DNA from: Marinobacterium zhoushanense
GTDB taxonomy: Bacteria; Pseudomonadota; Gammaproteobacteria; Pseudomonadales; Balneatricaceae
DNA length: 64,000 nucleotides
Assembly: GCF_014641945.1 (NCBI RefSeq)
Contig: NZ_BMIJ01000007.1
Coordinates: forward strand, 62,001 to 126,000
Direction of reading: 5' to 3'
The notes under the pieces were generated by a model. The model ran no database searches and had not been told where the DNA came from. It worked only from the letters and a program-made list of their open reading frames with translations. Position numbers and translations under genes: made by a program. Shown piece by piece: positions 36,634 to 46,296 of the stretch (the first letter of the stretch is position 1; each line of letters starts with the position of its first letter).

Positions 36634-37614
36634 ATGCGTACATTAATAATTCTTTGTTTATTGATATGGAATCCTTCAGCTTTCTCACAGCAAGCTGATG
36701 ATAACGGAGGGATTTCTGAAGAGGTCCGAGATGCTTTGTATTCTGAGGGTATGCAAGAAGCGGTTTATACCATAGACAATTTGGATAATCCAAGTGGTGA
36801 TGAGGTGTTTTTGGCTTTATATCTTGTTAGTGAATTTAAATTTAATACATCAAGATTGAATTTTTATAAGAGTAATGAGGTATATAAGAAATCTACTTCG
36901 TACAAGTTGAATTACTATTTCACTAATCTTCCTAATTTGAATAAAGAAGAGGTTGAAGATTTAAATCATATCGCAAAAGACAACCAATTTGCTGAAAAGT
37001 TAAAATACCTTCGTGAATTTTCTAAAGTAGGTGGTGGTGATGACCTTGTTAGGGTTACTAATGCTATTCCTAGGAACTTTCTGTCACATGAAGGGGATAA
37101 TCTTGTTTACTATTTGTTTAGTCACATATACTCGGGATTTATACTGTTTTACTATAAAAGATATGAAATGATTTGTGATGGTTTTCATACTGCGTCTCCA
37201 CGATTTTTTATTTTTGACAAGTTCTTTTATATTAATGAAATGAAATGTGGATTCAATCAAGAAGATGTGGACTTGTTCTCATTAGCGCTACCGATTGATT
37301 CTGATCCAAAGGAGATTGTCAAATTATCGGATAGTCAGATCGATCGGATGCATGAGTATTGGAAGGAAAGGTTGGATCCAGTTATTTGGAATAAGTATTT
37401 TGATAACGATATCTGTAGTGATCGATATTCTTTGTCGAACAGAAAATTTAAGATTTGCCATATGTTGTCACCAACTTCTAATAACAATTGTGCATTATCA
37501 TTTTGGAGTGATATTGATAATTCTGTTACTGGAGGGGGTAGAAATAAGTGGAGGGATTCAAAAGGTTTTAATAGCTGTAAGGACGAAGTAATAAAGGAAT
37601 ATGTCGGAGGTTGA
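36634..37614 (+). CDS. Exported protein of unknown function, AT-rich, overlapping the RTX gene start
   Basis: I do not recognise this 326-residue protein. It has a signal peptide (MRTLIILCLLIWNPSAFSQ) and should be periplasmic or secreted. The mature part is rich in aromatic and charged residues (for example GFILFYYKRYEM, FFIFDKFFYINEMKCGF) and holds six cysteines, mostly in the second half (ICDG, KCGF, ICSD, ICHM, NCAL, SCKD), enough for three disulfides. GTGGAG seven bases before the ATG supports the start. Codon use is far more AT-rich than the neighbours. Its last codons overlap the RTX ribosome site, so the two are translationally linked; a dedicated chaperone, modifier or protective partner is possible, but nothing proves it. 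Confidence 0.75.
   Translation: MRTLIILCLLIWNPSAFSQQADDNGGISEEVRDALYSEGMQEAVYTIDNLDNPSGDEVFLALYLVSEFKFNTSRLNFYKSNEVYKKSTSYKLNYYFTNLPNLNKEEVEDLNHIAKDNQFAEKLKYLREFSKVGGGDDLVRVTNAIPRNFLSHEGDNLVYYLFSHIYSGFILFYYKRYEMICDGFHTASPRFFIFDKFFYINEMKCGFNQEDVDLFSLALPIDSDPKEIVKLSDSQIDRMHEYWKERLDPVIWNKYFDNDICSDRYSLSNRKFKICHMLSPTSNNNCALSFWSDIDNSVTGGGRNKWRDSKGFNSCKDEVIKEYVGG
37606..37610 (+). promoter_or_regulatory. Shine-Dalgarno that decides the RTX start
   Basis: GGAGG at 37606-37610 ends five bases before the ATG at 37616. The earlier in-frame ATG at 37601 has no such site, so the RTX protein most likely starts MAEFGGRKILGK. The site lies inside the last codons of the upstream gene. Confidence 0.7.
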
Positions 37615-37615
37615 A

Positions 37616-40600
37616 ATGGCTGAGTTTGGTGGGAGAAAAATACTTGGAAAACAACTTTTGTCTACGCTTAAGGACCTTAATGATAAGGTAGACGATGCAT
37701 ATAGTGTGTCAACTAAGAGCCTGACGAAAGCTCAAGATTTTGCAGAAGAAAATGGGCTTTCTTTTTCAAATGAGTTCGGGTTTGTGGATGATGCTATAGT
37801 CGTATATGGCACGATTGCTGCTGAACGATATGGTATTGACGAGTCTCTGGTCGATAAGGTGTCAATACCGGCGTTGGGAATGGTTGCACGTATATATGAA
37901 GGTGAAACATCTAGTGCATCTCGGGTTCATATGGGAGATATAGAGAGGCAAATATATGCGGAAACTATAGAAAGAGTAAAGGAGGCTAACCCAGGTATAA
38001 GTATTGGAGAGTTGGCGGCGGAATCGTATTCAGAATATAGCAGCATAAGCCGTCAGGGCTATCCTAATACTCTAGGCATAGGATATGAAGGGTTTGGCGG
38101 CACTTTATCGCATGAACTTGATACAGATGCCGATGGTGTTCCTGACGAATTAAATTTAGATTTAAATTATAACTTAGATAACCTATTCGGTTTTGATTCG
38201 GCCATATCAATTGAGGAAGCATCCGATCTGGCTGAAGATGCCATAGATGAAGAAGAAGCCGCCTCTTCCTACGAAAGTAGCTCGGATGGTGGGAACTATG
38301 ATGGCGGCACCTCCGGAAGTGGTTGGGATGGTTTCGAAGGTGACTTTGGCACGGGAGGGTTTGACGCTAGTGGTTATGCTCCTGTAGCGCTCGACCTGGA
38401 CGGTGATGGAGTTGAGCTAGTGTCACCGGACGAGTCCTCGGCAAGTTACGATGTCGATGGAGATGGCTACCGAGAATCGACCGGCTGGGTCGGGCCGGAC
38501 GATGGGATATTAGCCTTCGACAAGTATAGCGATGGAACGATCAACCAGACCGATGAGATCGTATTTACCGGTTATAAAGAGGGTGCGACGACGGACCTGG
38601 AGGGACTTACCGCATTTGATTCGAATGGTGACGGTCAGCTTAGCGCAGCGGACAATAGCTGGAGCCAGTTCGGCGTTTGGCAGGACAAGGACCAGGACGG
38701 CGAGGTTGACGACGGAGAGTTTACCGGCCTGGATGAGGCGGGGATCAGTTCGATCTCCCTCGAATCCGACAATGTCGCATATGAGCAGGTTGGCAATGTC
38801 GTTAACGGTACCGGCAGCTATATCGGAGACGATGGCTCGGTAGGACTTTTGGGCGATGTTTCACTGAACTATATCGATGCCCAATCAACTGACCTGCCGA
38901 CGGGTACTACCGATCCCCGTTCCGGATCCATCGCGTCTACCAACCATGCTTTGGATATCGATGTCGAAACCGACGGGATACTGGGGACTAATTCAAACGA
39001 TTCTCTTAGTGCTGACGGCAGTACATCAGTCTTTATGCACGGGGGCGATGGTGATGACACGCTCACCGGTGGCGCCGGCCATGATGTTCTGATTGGCGGT
39101 AATGGGGCTGACAGCCTCAGTGCGGGTGCCGGTAACGACATACTCGGTATAGACAGTACTGACACCGGTGTAGATGGCGGCAGCGGTATCGACGCGGCCT
39201 ATGTATTGGACGATGACGGTGTTTCTCTTGATCTCGGAAGCTCGAATATCGAAGTGGCCGTAGGCGGTAGCGGTAATGACACGTTCTCCACCAGCTCCAC
39301 GACCGCCGTTACGCTGAATGGCATGGATGGTCAGGATACGCTTTCAGGTGGTCGTGGGGATGATCTGATACTGGGTGGCAGCGGGGCGGATACCCTGTCG
39401 GGCGGAGATGGCGATGACGTGCTGATTGGTGGGGCAGGAGCCGATCGCCTGAACAGTGGTAACGGGCACGATGTGCTGTATATCGACAGCAGCGATACCC
39501 TCGTTGATGGTGGTGCAGGTTTCGATCAAGTGTTGGTTGCAGACAGTCAGGGTGTCTCTCTTGATCTTGGTACCGGCAATATTGAACTTGCGATTGGTGG
39601 TGCCGGCAACGATACCTTTACGGCAACCGGCTCATCGTCTGTCACGATTGCCGGCGCCGATGGCAATGACACTATATCGGGATCCGAATTCTCGGATCGC
39701 CTTTACGGCGGCAGTGGTGACGACAACCTGACCGGTAACGCCGGTGACGACGCTCTGTTTGGCGGAGCGGGTGCAGATACTCTGGCAGGTGGTGCTGGTG
39801 ACGATCTTCTGATCGGTGGTGCCGGTTCAGATACTCTGCTTGGTGGTACCGGGCATGATGTTTTGGGGATTGATGCCGACGACCTTCAGGCCAACCTCGA
39901 CGGTGGAGCGGGGGTCGATATGGCCGTTGTTACCGACGAGCGCAGCGTGACCTTCGATTTGGGCGCTGCCAATGTGGAGATCGCCATCGGTAATACCGGC
40001 GACGACCAGTTCAGTACCAGTGGTGCCGACGCGGTACTCATTGATGGAGGTGCCGGCAGCGACAGCATCAGTGGTGGCAGTGGTGATGACATCCTCTTCG
40101 GTAATACCGGGAACGATCTGTTGGCCGGCAATGATGGCGCCGATCTGCTGATCGGTGGTGAGGGCTCCGATACCCTGCTGGGCGGTGCCGGCGATGACCT
40201 GCTGGGCATCGATGCCGATGATCAGCAAGCTAACCTCGACGGTGGCGCGGGGGTTGATATGGCAGTGGTGACCGACGAGCGTGGTGTGACCTTTGACCTG
40301 GGCGCTGCCAACGTGGAGATCGCCATCGGTAATACGGGAGACGACCAATTCAGTACCATTAGTGCCGAAACGGTGCTAATCGATGGCGGCGCCGGTAACG
40401 ACAGCATCAGTGGCGGCAGCGGTGACGATATCCTAATCGGTAACGCCGGGAACGATCTGCTGTTTGGCAACGATGGCGCCGATCTGCTGATTGGTGATGT
40501 GGGATCCGATACTCTGCTGGGCGGTGCCGGCGATGACCTGCTGGGCATCGACGCCGACGATCAGCAGGCCAACCTTGACGGTGGTGCCGGTGTCGATATG

Positions 40601-42664
40601 GCCGTGGTGACCGACGAGCGCGGCGTGACCTTCGACCTGGGCGCTGCCAACGTGGAGATCGCCATCGGTAACACCGGCGACGACCAGTTCAGTACCAGCA
40701 CTGCAGACTCCATCCTGGTCGATGGTGGTGCCGGTAATGACAGCATTAGTGGCGGCAGTGGAGAGGATCTCCTGTTAGGTAGCTTGGGCGACGATCTGCT
40801 GGCCGGTAACGACGGTTCTGACCTGCTGATTGGTGGTGCAGGCTCCGATACCCTGCTTGGTGGTGCAGGCAACGATATTCTGGGTATCGACGCCGATGAT
40901 TTGCAATCCAACCTCGACGGTGGTGAGGGTATAGACATGGCCGTCGTTACCGGCGAGCGCGGCGTAACCTTCGACCTCGGAGCGGCGGATGTCGAGATTG
41001 CCGTTGGCAACGTTGGCGATGATTATTTCAGCACCAGCACGGCAGACGCAATTCTGGTAGACGGTGGCGCCGGTAATGATCGTATCCATGGAGGTGATGG
41101 AGAAGACTTCCTTTTGGGTGGCGAAGGCACCGACGATCTGAACGGGCACGGCGGCGATGACTGGCTGAGTGGCGACAGTGGAGCGGATCGCCTCGAAGGC
41201 GGTGAAGGTATCGATACCGCATCGTACTACGGCAGTGATTCGGCCGTAACGGTAAATTTGACGACAGGCTTGGGAATTGGTGGTCATGCCGAAGGCGATC
41301 AGTTGGCGAATATCGAGAATCTGGTTGGTTCACAGTGGGACGACCATCTGATCGGAGACGACCTGGCCAATCGTCTGGTTGGTGATGACGGAGTTGACCA
41401 TCTCGAAGGATTGGCCGGAGATGATTGGTTGAATGGTGGAATAGGGGCCGATGTCATCGATGGTGGTGCCGGTATCGATACCGCGGACTTTGAAGGCAGT
41501 ACCGCTGGAGTGGAGGCCGACCTGTCCGCCGGTGTCGGTTCAGCTGGTGATGCTGCCGGCGATACCTATATCTCGATAGAGAATATGCATGGCTCCGAGC
41601 ATGACGATCGTCTGTTTGGCGACGATGGCGCCAACCTGATCGACGGCTATCTTGGCAATGACCATATAGAGGGCCGCGGTGGTAACGATGTCTTGCTGGG
41701 CAATGACGGCGATGACTACCTTGATGGCGGGGTCGGTGATGACCTGCTCCAAGGCGGTGCAGGCGATGATTGGTTGATCGGCCGTACGGGCGCCGATGTG
41801 CTCGATGGCGGTGAAGGACAGGATACCGCCGATTACAGCTGGAGCACCCGTGGAGGCTTCAAAGTCGATCTTGCCAACGGCTCTCTGGCAGGTCCTGATG
41901 CTCGGAAGGATATCTTGATCAGTATCGAAAACATAAAGGGAACGACCAAAGTCGATTTCATCTACGGCGACAACGGTAGCAACGTCCTGGATGGATACCT
42001 CGGCGATGACAGGTTGTACGGGCGAAAGGGTAACGACAGCCTGATTGGTGGCCAGGGTCATGATCGTCTCTATGGCGGAGAGGGCGATGATCGGCTCGAC
42101 GGTGGTGCCGATAGGGACCGCTTGTACGGTGAAGCGGGCGACGACGTGCTGCTTGGCGGCGGCGGTGATGACAGGCTCTACGGGGGAGATGGTAACGATG
42201 TACTGCATGGCGGTGCAGGATCCGATCGCCTCTATGGCGGTGCCGGACAGGACACCTTCATTTTTAACCGAGGGGATGGTCATGACCGAATCGGAGTCGC
42301 GGAAGGGTACGATGCGATGCCAAAAGGCAGGAAGACCGCTCCGCAGGATGCAGATACTCTCGGTTTTGGAGAGGGTATAGGCAAGGAAGACCTCTGGTTC
42401 GAGCGAAGCGGACAGGACCTGGAGATCGATATTATTGGCTCCGATGATCACGTATCACTGGAGGACTGGTTCGCCGCTCAGGGCGATAGGGTAGGTATGA
42501 TCGAACTGGCATCGGGGGAGCGGCTGGTTGCCGGCAACGTGCAGCAACTCATCGATGCAATGGCAGGATTTGATCCAGAAGCCGGTTCCATCGATACCAA
42601 CGCATACGGGGACAGAAGGGAGAGTGTGCAGTCGGTCATTGCCGCCAGTTGGCAAGCTGCTTAA
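37616..42664 (+). CDS. Large RTX calcium-binding protein, type I secretion substrate, with FrpC-like module
   Basis: A 1682-residue secreted protein. Residues 1-250 are a unique, AT-rich-encoded N-terminus with no known enzyme motif, ending in a Gly/Ser/Asp-rich stretch. Residues about 255-400 resemble the calcium-dependent self-processing module of Neisseria FrpC (VALDLDGDGVEL, STGWVGPDDGILAFD, FDSNGDGQLSAAD, FGVWQDKDQDGEVDDGEF), but the cleavage pair Asp-Pro is Ala255-Pro256. From about 470 to 1560 there are many GGxGxDxLx nonapeptides, organised as repeats of 111-129 residues. The end carries a haemolysin-related domain (DTLGFGEGIGKEDLWFERSG) and a C-terminal secretion signal region (NVQQLIDAMAGFDPEAGS). 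No toxin or lipase motif is seen; adhesin, surface-layer or matrix protein are all possible. Confidence 0.93.
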   Translation: MAEFGGRKILGKQLLSTLKDLNDKVDDAYSVSTKSLTKAQDFAEENGLSFSNEFGFVDDAIVVYGTIAAERYGIDESLVDKVSIPALGMVARIYEGETSSASRVHMGDIERQIYAETIERVKEANPGISIGELAAESYSEYSSISRQGYPNTLGIGYEGFGGTLSHELDTDADGVPDELNLDLNYNLDNLFGFDSAISIEEASDLAEDAIDEEEAASSYESSSDGGNYDGGTSGSGWDGFEGDFGTGGFDASGYAPVALDLDGDGVELVSPDESSASYDVDGDGYRESTGWVGPDDGILAFDKYSDGTINQTDEIVFTGYKEGATTDLEGLTAFDSNGDGQLSAADNSWSQFGVWQDKDQDGEVDDGEFTGLDEAGISSISLESDNVAYEQVGNVVNGTGSYIGDDGSVGLLGDVSLNYIDAQSTDLPTGTTDPRSGSIASTNHALDIDVETDGILGTNSNDSLSADGSTSVFMHGGDGDDTLTGGAGHDVLIGGNGADSLSAGAGNDILGIDSTDTGVDGGSGIDAAYVLDDDGVSLDLGSSNIEVAVGGSGNDTFSTSSTTAVTLNGMDGQDTLSGGRGDDLILGGSGADTLSGGDGDDVLIGGAGADRLNSGNGHDVLYIDSSDTLVDGGAGFDQVLVADSQGVSLDLGTGNIELAIGGAGNDTFTATGSSSVTIAGADGNDTISGSEFSDRLYGGSGDDNLTGNAGDDALFGGAGADTLAGGAGDDLLIGGAGSDTLLGGTGHDVLGIDADDLQANLDGGAGVDMAVVTDERSVTFDLGAANVEIAIGNTGDDQFSTSGADAVLIDGGAGSDSISGGSGDDILFGNTGNDLLAGNDGADLLIGGEGSDTLLGGAGDDLLGIDADDQQANLDGGAGVDMAVVTDERGVTFDLGAANVEIAIGNTGDDQFSTISAETVLIDGGAGNDSISGGSGDDILIGNAGNDLLFGNDGADLLIGDVGSDTLLGGAGDDLLGIDADDQQANLDGGAGVDMAVVTDERGVTFDLGAANVEIAIGNTGDDQFSTSTADSILVDGGAGNDSISGGSGEDLLLGSLGDDLLAGNDGSDLLIGGAGSDTLLGGAGNDILGIDADDLQSNLDGGEGIDMAVVTGERGVTFDLGAADVEIAVGNVGDDYFSTSTADAILVDGGAGNDRIHGGDGEDFLLGGEGTDDLNGHGGDDWLSGDSGADRLEGGEGIDTASYYGSDSAVTVNLTTGLGIGGHAEGDQLANIENLVGSQWDDHLIGDDLANRLVGDDGVDHLEGLAGDDWLNGGIGADVIDGGAGIDTADFEGSTAGVEADLSAGVGSAGDAAGDTYISIENMHGSEHDDRLFGDDGANLIDGYLGNDHIEGRGGNDVLLGNDGDDYLDGGVGDDLLQGGAGDDWLIGRTGADVLDGGEGQDTADYSWSTRGGFKVDLANGSLAGPDARKDILISIENIKGTTKVDFIYGDNGSNVLDGYLGDDRLYGRKGNDSLIGGQGHDRLYGGEGDDRLDGGADRDRLYGEAGDDVLLGGGGDDRLYGGDGNDVLHGGAGSDRLYGGAGQDTFIFNRGDGHDRIGVAEGYDAMPKGRKTAPQDADTLGFGEGIGKEDLWFERSGQDLEIDIIGSDDHVSLEDWFAAQGDRVGMIELASGERLVAGNVQQLIDAMAGFDPEAGSIDTNAYGDRRESVQSVIAASWQAA
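39146..41091 (+). repeat. Tandem long repeats in the RTX gene (period 339 bp)
   Basis: Units start at 39146, 39479, 39866, 40205, 40544 and 40883 with a Gly/Tyr-Ile-Asp-x-x-Asp motif. The first two are 111 and 129 codons; the next three are exactly 113 codons, and the sixth breaks off after the matching region. The extra 18 codons of the second unit equal two nonapeptides. Each unit holds a non-RTX strand pair (DLGAANVEIAIGNTGDDQFS) plus a block of GGxGxDxLx repeats. The three 113-codon units are nearly identical, pointing to recent duplication. Confidence 0.9.
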
Positions 42665-42696
42665 GTACGCCCGACTGAACAGGACAGCAGTAAACA

Positions 42697-42728
42697 CCCA
42701 TCCCGCCAGGATATTCCGGTGGGATGGG
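42697..42728 (+). terminator. Hairpin after the RTX gene
   Basis: An 11-base arm (42697-42707) pairs with 42718-42728, with a single G-T wobble, around a ten-base loop. It begins 33 bases after the RTX stop. The following sequence is pyrimidine-rich but has no clean T-run, so it may be a weak terminator or an mRNA stabiliser. Confidence 0.5.
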
Positions 42729-42864
42729 CTGTACCAATAACATCTCTTCTCTTGCTCCAATAAGTCAGATATGAGAATCCCACTTGCCCCTGATGCAGGG
42801 GCTGATGCAGACTTCCCAATCGGATAACCGATACCCGCTATCCAGCCGCTTTTCGTGAGGGAGT

Positions 42865-45800
42865 ATGTCAGAGCAGCACACCGGCCTGGCGATCATCCAT
42901 GCCAACCGCCTTGAAACCCTGCGTGATCTGCTGGTGCACTGGATGCGCGAACACCCCCTGGCGCCGCTTGAAGAGGAGCAGGTGCTGGTGCAGAGCAACG
43001 GCATTGCGCAGTGGTTGCGCCTGGCGCTGGCTGCGCCAACGGACCAAGGTGGCTGCGGCATCGCAGCCGGTATGCGCCTGGAGCTGCCCTCGGCCTTTCT
43101 CTGGCGCGCCTACCGCGCCGTGCTGGGCGCCGACCAGGTGCCGCGGCACTCCCCTTACGACAAACCTCTGCTGCGCTGGCGCCTGATGCGCTTGCTGCCC
43201 GGTTTGTTGCAGCGGCCGGAGTTCGCGTCTTTGGCACAGTATCTGAGCGCCGATCCCGGCGAACGCAAGGCGTTTCAGCTGGCCGAACACTTGGCTGACC
43301 TGCTCGACCAGTACCAGGTCTACCGGGCCGATTGGCTCGAGGATTGGGCCGCAGGTTTGGATCAGCTGCGTGCCGCAGATGGTGAACCGAAACCGCTGAG
43401 TGCCGACCAGTGCTGGCAGGCGATCCTTTGGCGCGCAATCCGTGACGATCTGACCGAGCAGCAGGACAGCTCACGGGCGGATCTGCACCAGCGCTTTATC
43501 GCCGCCTGTGAGCGGCTGCGACAGCGACCGTCCGGATTGCCGCCCAGGGTGATGGTGTTCGGTATCTCCGCCCTGCCGCAACAGATGATCGAGGCGCTGT
43601 CGGCCCTGTCCGGGCAGATGCAGGTGATGATCGCGGTGCTCAACCCCTGCCGCTACTACTGGGCCGATATTGTCGAGGGGCGGGAGCTGCTGCGGGCGCA
43701 GCGCCGCCGCCAGCAGCGCCGCCAAGGCATGCCGGAGCAGATCGGCGACGCGCAACTGCATCTGCATGCGCCGCCATTGCTGGCGGCCTGGGGTAAGCAG
43801 GGACGGGATTATATCCGCCTGCTCGATCAGTTCGACGACAGCGAGCGTTATCGCCACTGGTTCCAGGACAGCCGTATCGACCTGTTCGATGAGCCTACGC
43901 AAAGCCTCGAGTCGTTGCCGCTGCTGCAGCAGCTGCAGCAGGATATCCTTGAGCTTAACCCGCTGCCCGAGACCAAGCGTCAACTGCCTGCCGACGACCA
44001 CTCGCTGGCTTTCCATATTGCCCACAGCGCCCAGCGAGAGGTGGAGATACTGCAGGACCAACTGCTGCATCGGCTGCAGCAGGATCCGACGCTTGAGCCG
44101 CGCGATATGATCGTCATGGTGCCGGATATCGCCATCTATCAGCCACATATCGAGGCGGTGTTCGGTCGGCTCGGCTCGGACGATCCGCGCTACATTCCGT
44201 TCAGCCTGGCCGATCAGACCGCCCGTGGTCAGGCGCCACTGCTGGTGGCGCTGGAGCAGTTGCTGAGGCTACCGGAGTCCCGCCTGGGCGTCAGTGAACT
44301 GCTGGACCTGCTGGAGGTACCTGCGGTACTCGAGCGTTATCAGCTCGGCGCGGAGGATATTCCCACCCTGCAGCGCTGGATCGAAGGTGCCGGCATTCGC
44401 TGGGGCCTGGATGGCGAGCACCGGGCCGGCCTGGAGCTGCCCACCGGTTTGGAGCAGAACGCCTGGTTGTTCGGCCTGCGCCGGATGCTGCTCGGCTACG
44501 CGGTCGGTGATGGCGAGGCCTATGCCGATATCGAGCCCTACGACGAGGTGGCAGGGCTGGAGGCGGCGCTGGCCGGTACCCTGGCACTGCTGCTCGACGA
44601 CCTGCGTGCGCTGCTGCAGCGTATCCGCGACGCTCAACCCGCCGTCGCCTGGCGTGAGACCCTGACCTGGCTACTGGATACCTTTCTCGCCCCGGCCAGC
44701 GATGCCGACCTGGTGCTGCTCGAGCGATTGAACGATGAGCTGCAGCAGTGGACTCAGGGCTGTATTGACGCCGGGCTGGAGGCGCCGCTGCCGTTGACGG
44801 TGGCCCGTGAAGCCTGGTTGGGCAACGTCGATCAGAGCGGGTTGTCGGCGCGCTTCCTGGCCGGTCGACTGACCTTCTCTACGCTGATGCCGATGCGCGC
44901 CATCCCCTTCCGCCAGGTGTTCCTGCTCGGCATGAACGATGGCGACTACCCGCGGCAGAAGCCGGCGCAGGATTTCGACCTGATGGCACGGGAGTACCGG
45001 CCGGGCGACCGCTCCCGCCGTGAAGATGACCGTTACCTGTTTCTGGAGGCGTTGCTGTCGGCGCGCGAAGCACTCTATATCAGCTGGGTCGGGCGCAGTA
45101 TTCGCGATAACCAGCCCCAGCCGCCGTCGGTGTTGGTGGCCCAGTTGCGTGACCTGATCGAACAGGGTTGGGAAACCGAGGCGCGGAGTTCACCGCTGCC
45201 GAACCTGACCCTGGAGCACCCGCTGCAGCCGTTCAGTACCCGTTACTTCGACCCCGCCGCCGGGGCAGACCCAAGGTTGTTTACCTATGCCGAGGAGTGG
45301 CGCCAGGTGCATACGCAGCTGCCGGCCGAACGCGGCAACAGCCTGAGTCCGGCGCGGCCCGAGGGCGCGCTGACCCTTAACCGCTTGGCGCGCTTTCTCC
45401 GCGCCCCGGTCAGCAGCTTCTTCGCCGAGCGGCTCAATGTCCATCTCGATCTGCCGCAAGCGAGGCAGCAGGAGCATGAACCCTTCGGCTTTGACCGGCT
45501 GGAGCAGTTCCAGCTGGGCCAGGAGCTGATCGATACCGCGTTGAAAGCACCGTCGCAGCAACAGGGGATAACCGACAACCTGCAGCGTTGGCAGCGGGCC
45601 GGGCGCCTGCCACTGGCCGAGTATGGCCAGTTGGCGCTTGAGCCCGTGCTCAGCGGCGTTTACTCGACCCTGCGTCACCTGCAACCCCTGGCCGATTACC
45701 AGCCGCTGCAGGGCGCGTTGGAGATCGCGCTAGCGCTGCCGGTCGACAGCGAATCGCTGCCGCTGGAGGATTGGCTGGCCGGGGTGTGGGTATACGAGGA

Positions 45801-46296
45801 TGCGTATCGACTGATCCGCACCTCGCCCCAGGCCGTGGCCGACAAAAAGGGGCCGCGCTGGCACCGGCTGCTGCGCCTCTGGGTCGAACATCTGGCCGGC
45901 TGCGCCCAGGGTTACGCGTTGACCAGCTCACTGGTGGGGCCCGATACCAGCGTGCAACTGGAACCGCTGTCCAAACAGCGCGCCACCGAGATACTGAGCG
46001 ACATGGCGACCTATTGGCTCCAAGGCTTCCAGGCGCCGCCGCCGCTGGCTTGCCGCACCGGTTTGACCCTGCTGACGGAGGATCCCGAGCGCGCCAGAGG
46101 CAAGGCCCATGAGACCTTTGTCGGCAATATGAACTTCACCGGCGAAGTCCAGTCCGATCCGGCGCTGGCCCGGGCCTGGCCCGAGTTCGACAGCCTGTAT
46201 GATGCAGGTCTGCAGGGCTGGGCCGAGGCGTTGTACCGGCCGCTGCTGGACCATGCGCATCTGCTGCGGGGCGAGTCTCTGGAGGTGGGGTCATGA
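42865..46296 (+). CDS. recC: Exodeoxyribonuclease V subunit gamma (RecC)
   Basis: RecC is the Chi-recognising scaffold of the RecBCD helicase-nuclease, which resects double-strand breaks for RecA. The 1143-residue length fits RecC (1122 in E. coli). The N-terminus (GLAIIHANRLETLRDLLVHW) and inner blocks VLVQSNGIAQWLRLALA, FGISALPQQMIEALSALS, FRQVFLLGMNDGDYPRQKP and DFDLMAREYRPGDRSRREDDRYLFLEALLSA regions are typical of the family (landmark LGMNDGDYPR). It lacks intact helicase motifs, as expected. GAGGGA precedes the ATG. It overlaps recB by four bases. Confidence 0.95.
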   Translation: MSEQHTGLAIIHANRLETLRDLLVHWMREHPLAPLEEEQVLVQSNGIAQWLRLALAAPTDQGGCGIAAGMRLELPSAFLWRAYRAVLGADQVPRHSPYDKPLLRWRLMRLLPGLLQRPEFASLAQYLSADPGERKAFQLAEHLADLLDQYQVYRADWLEDWAAGLDQLRAADGEPKPLSADQCWQAILWRAIRDDLTEQQDSSRADLHQRFIAACERLRQRPSGLPPRVMVFGISALPQQMIEALSALSGQMQVMIAVLNPCRYYWADIVEGRELLRAQRRRQQRRQGMPEQIGDAQLHLHAPPLLAAWGKQGRDYIRLLDQFDDSERYRHWFQDSRIDLFDEPTQSLESLPLLQQLQQDILELNPLPETKRQLPADDHSLAFHIAHSAQREVEILQDQLLHRLQQDPTLEPRDMIVMVPDIAIYQPHIEAVFGRLGSDDPRYIPFSLADQTARGQAPLLVALEQLLRLPESRLGVSELLDLLEVPAVLERYQLGAEDIPTLQRWIEGAGIRWGLDGEHRAGLELPTGLEQNAWLFGLRRMLLGYAVGDGEAYADIEPYDEVAGLEAALAGTLALLLDDLRALLQRIRDAQPAVAWRETLTWLLDTFLAPASDADLVLLERLNDELQQWTQGCIDAGLEAPLPLTVAREAWLGNVDQSGLSARFLAGRLTFSTLMPMRAIPFRQVFLLGMNDGDYPRQKPAQDFDLMAREYRPGDRSRREDDRYLFLEALLSAREALYISWVGRSIRDNQPQPPSVLVAQLRDLIEQGWETEARSSPLPNLTLEHPLQPFSTRYFDPAAGADPRLFTYAEEWRQVHTQLPAERGNSLSPARPEGALTLNRLARFLRAPVSSFFAERLNVHLDLPQARQQEHEPFGFDRLEQFQLGQELIDTALKAPSQQQGITDNLQRWQRAGRLPLAEYGQLALEPVLSGVYSTLRHLQPLADYQPLQGALEIALALPVDSESLPLEDWLAGVWVYEDAYRLIRTSPQAVADKKGPRWHRLLRLWVEHLAGCAQGYALTSSLVGPDTSVQLEPLSKQRATEILSDMATYWLQGFQAPPPLACRTGLTLLTEDPERARGKAHETFVGNMNFTGEVQSDPALARAWPEFDSLYDAGLQGWAEALYRPLLDHAHLLRGESLEVGS

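Noticed and set aside
39146..41091. CRISPR-like or minisatellite array
   Set aside because: The repeats are in frame, encode RTX nonapeptides, and have no spacer structure.
29921..42664. A Lap-type (LapD/LapG) adhesin retention system
   Set aside because: The GGDEF-EAL protein has a haem-type sensor, not the LapD periplasmic domain. The RTX protein shows no N-terminal retention module with an Ala-Ala cleavage site, and no LapG-type protease is present.
36634..42664. Polymorphic toxin plus immunity pair
   Set aside because: The variable part is at the N-terminus rather than the C-terminus of the RTX protein, no toxin motif is visible, and the unknown gene is upstream rather than downstream. 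It is kept only as an open possibility.
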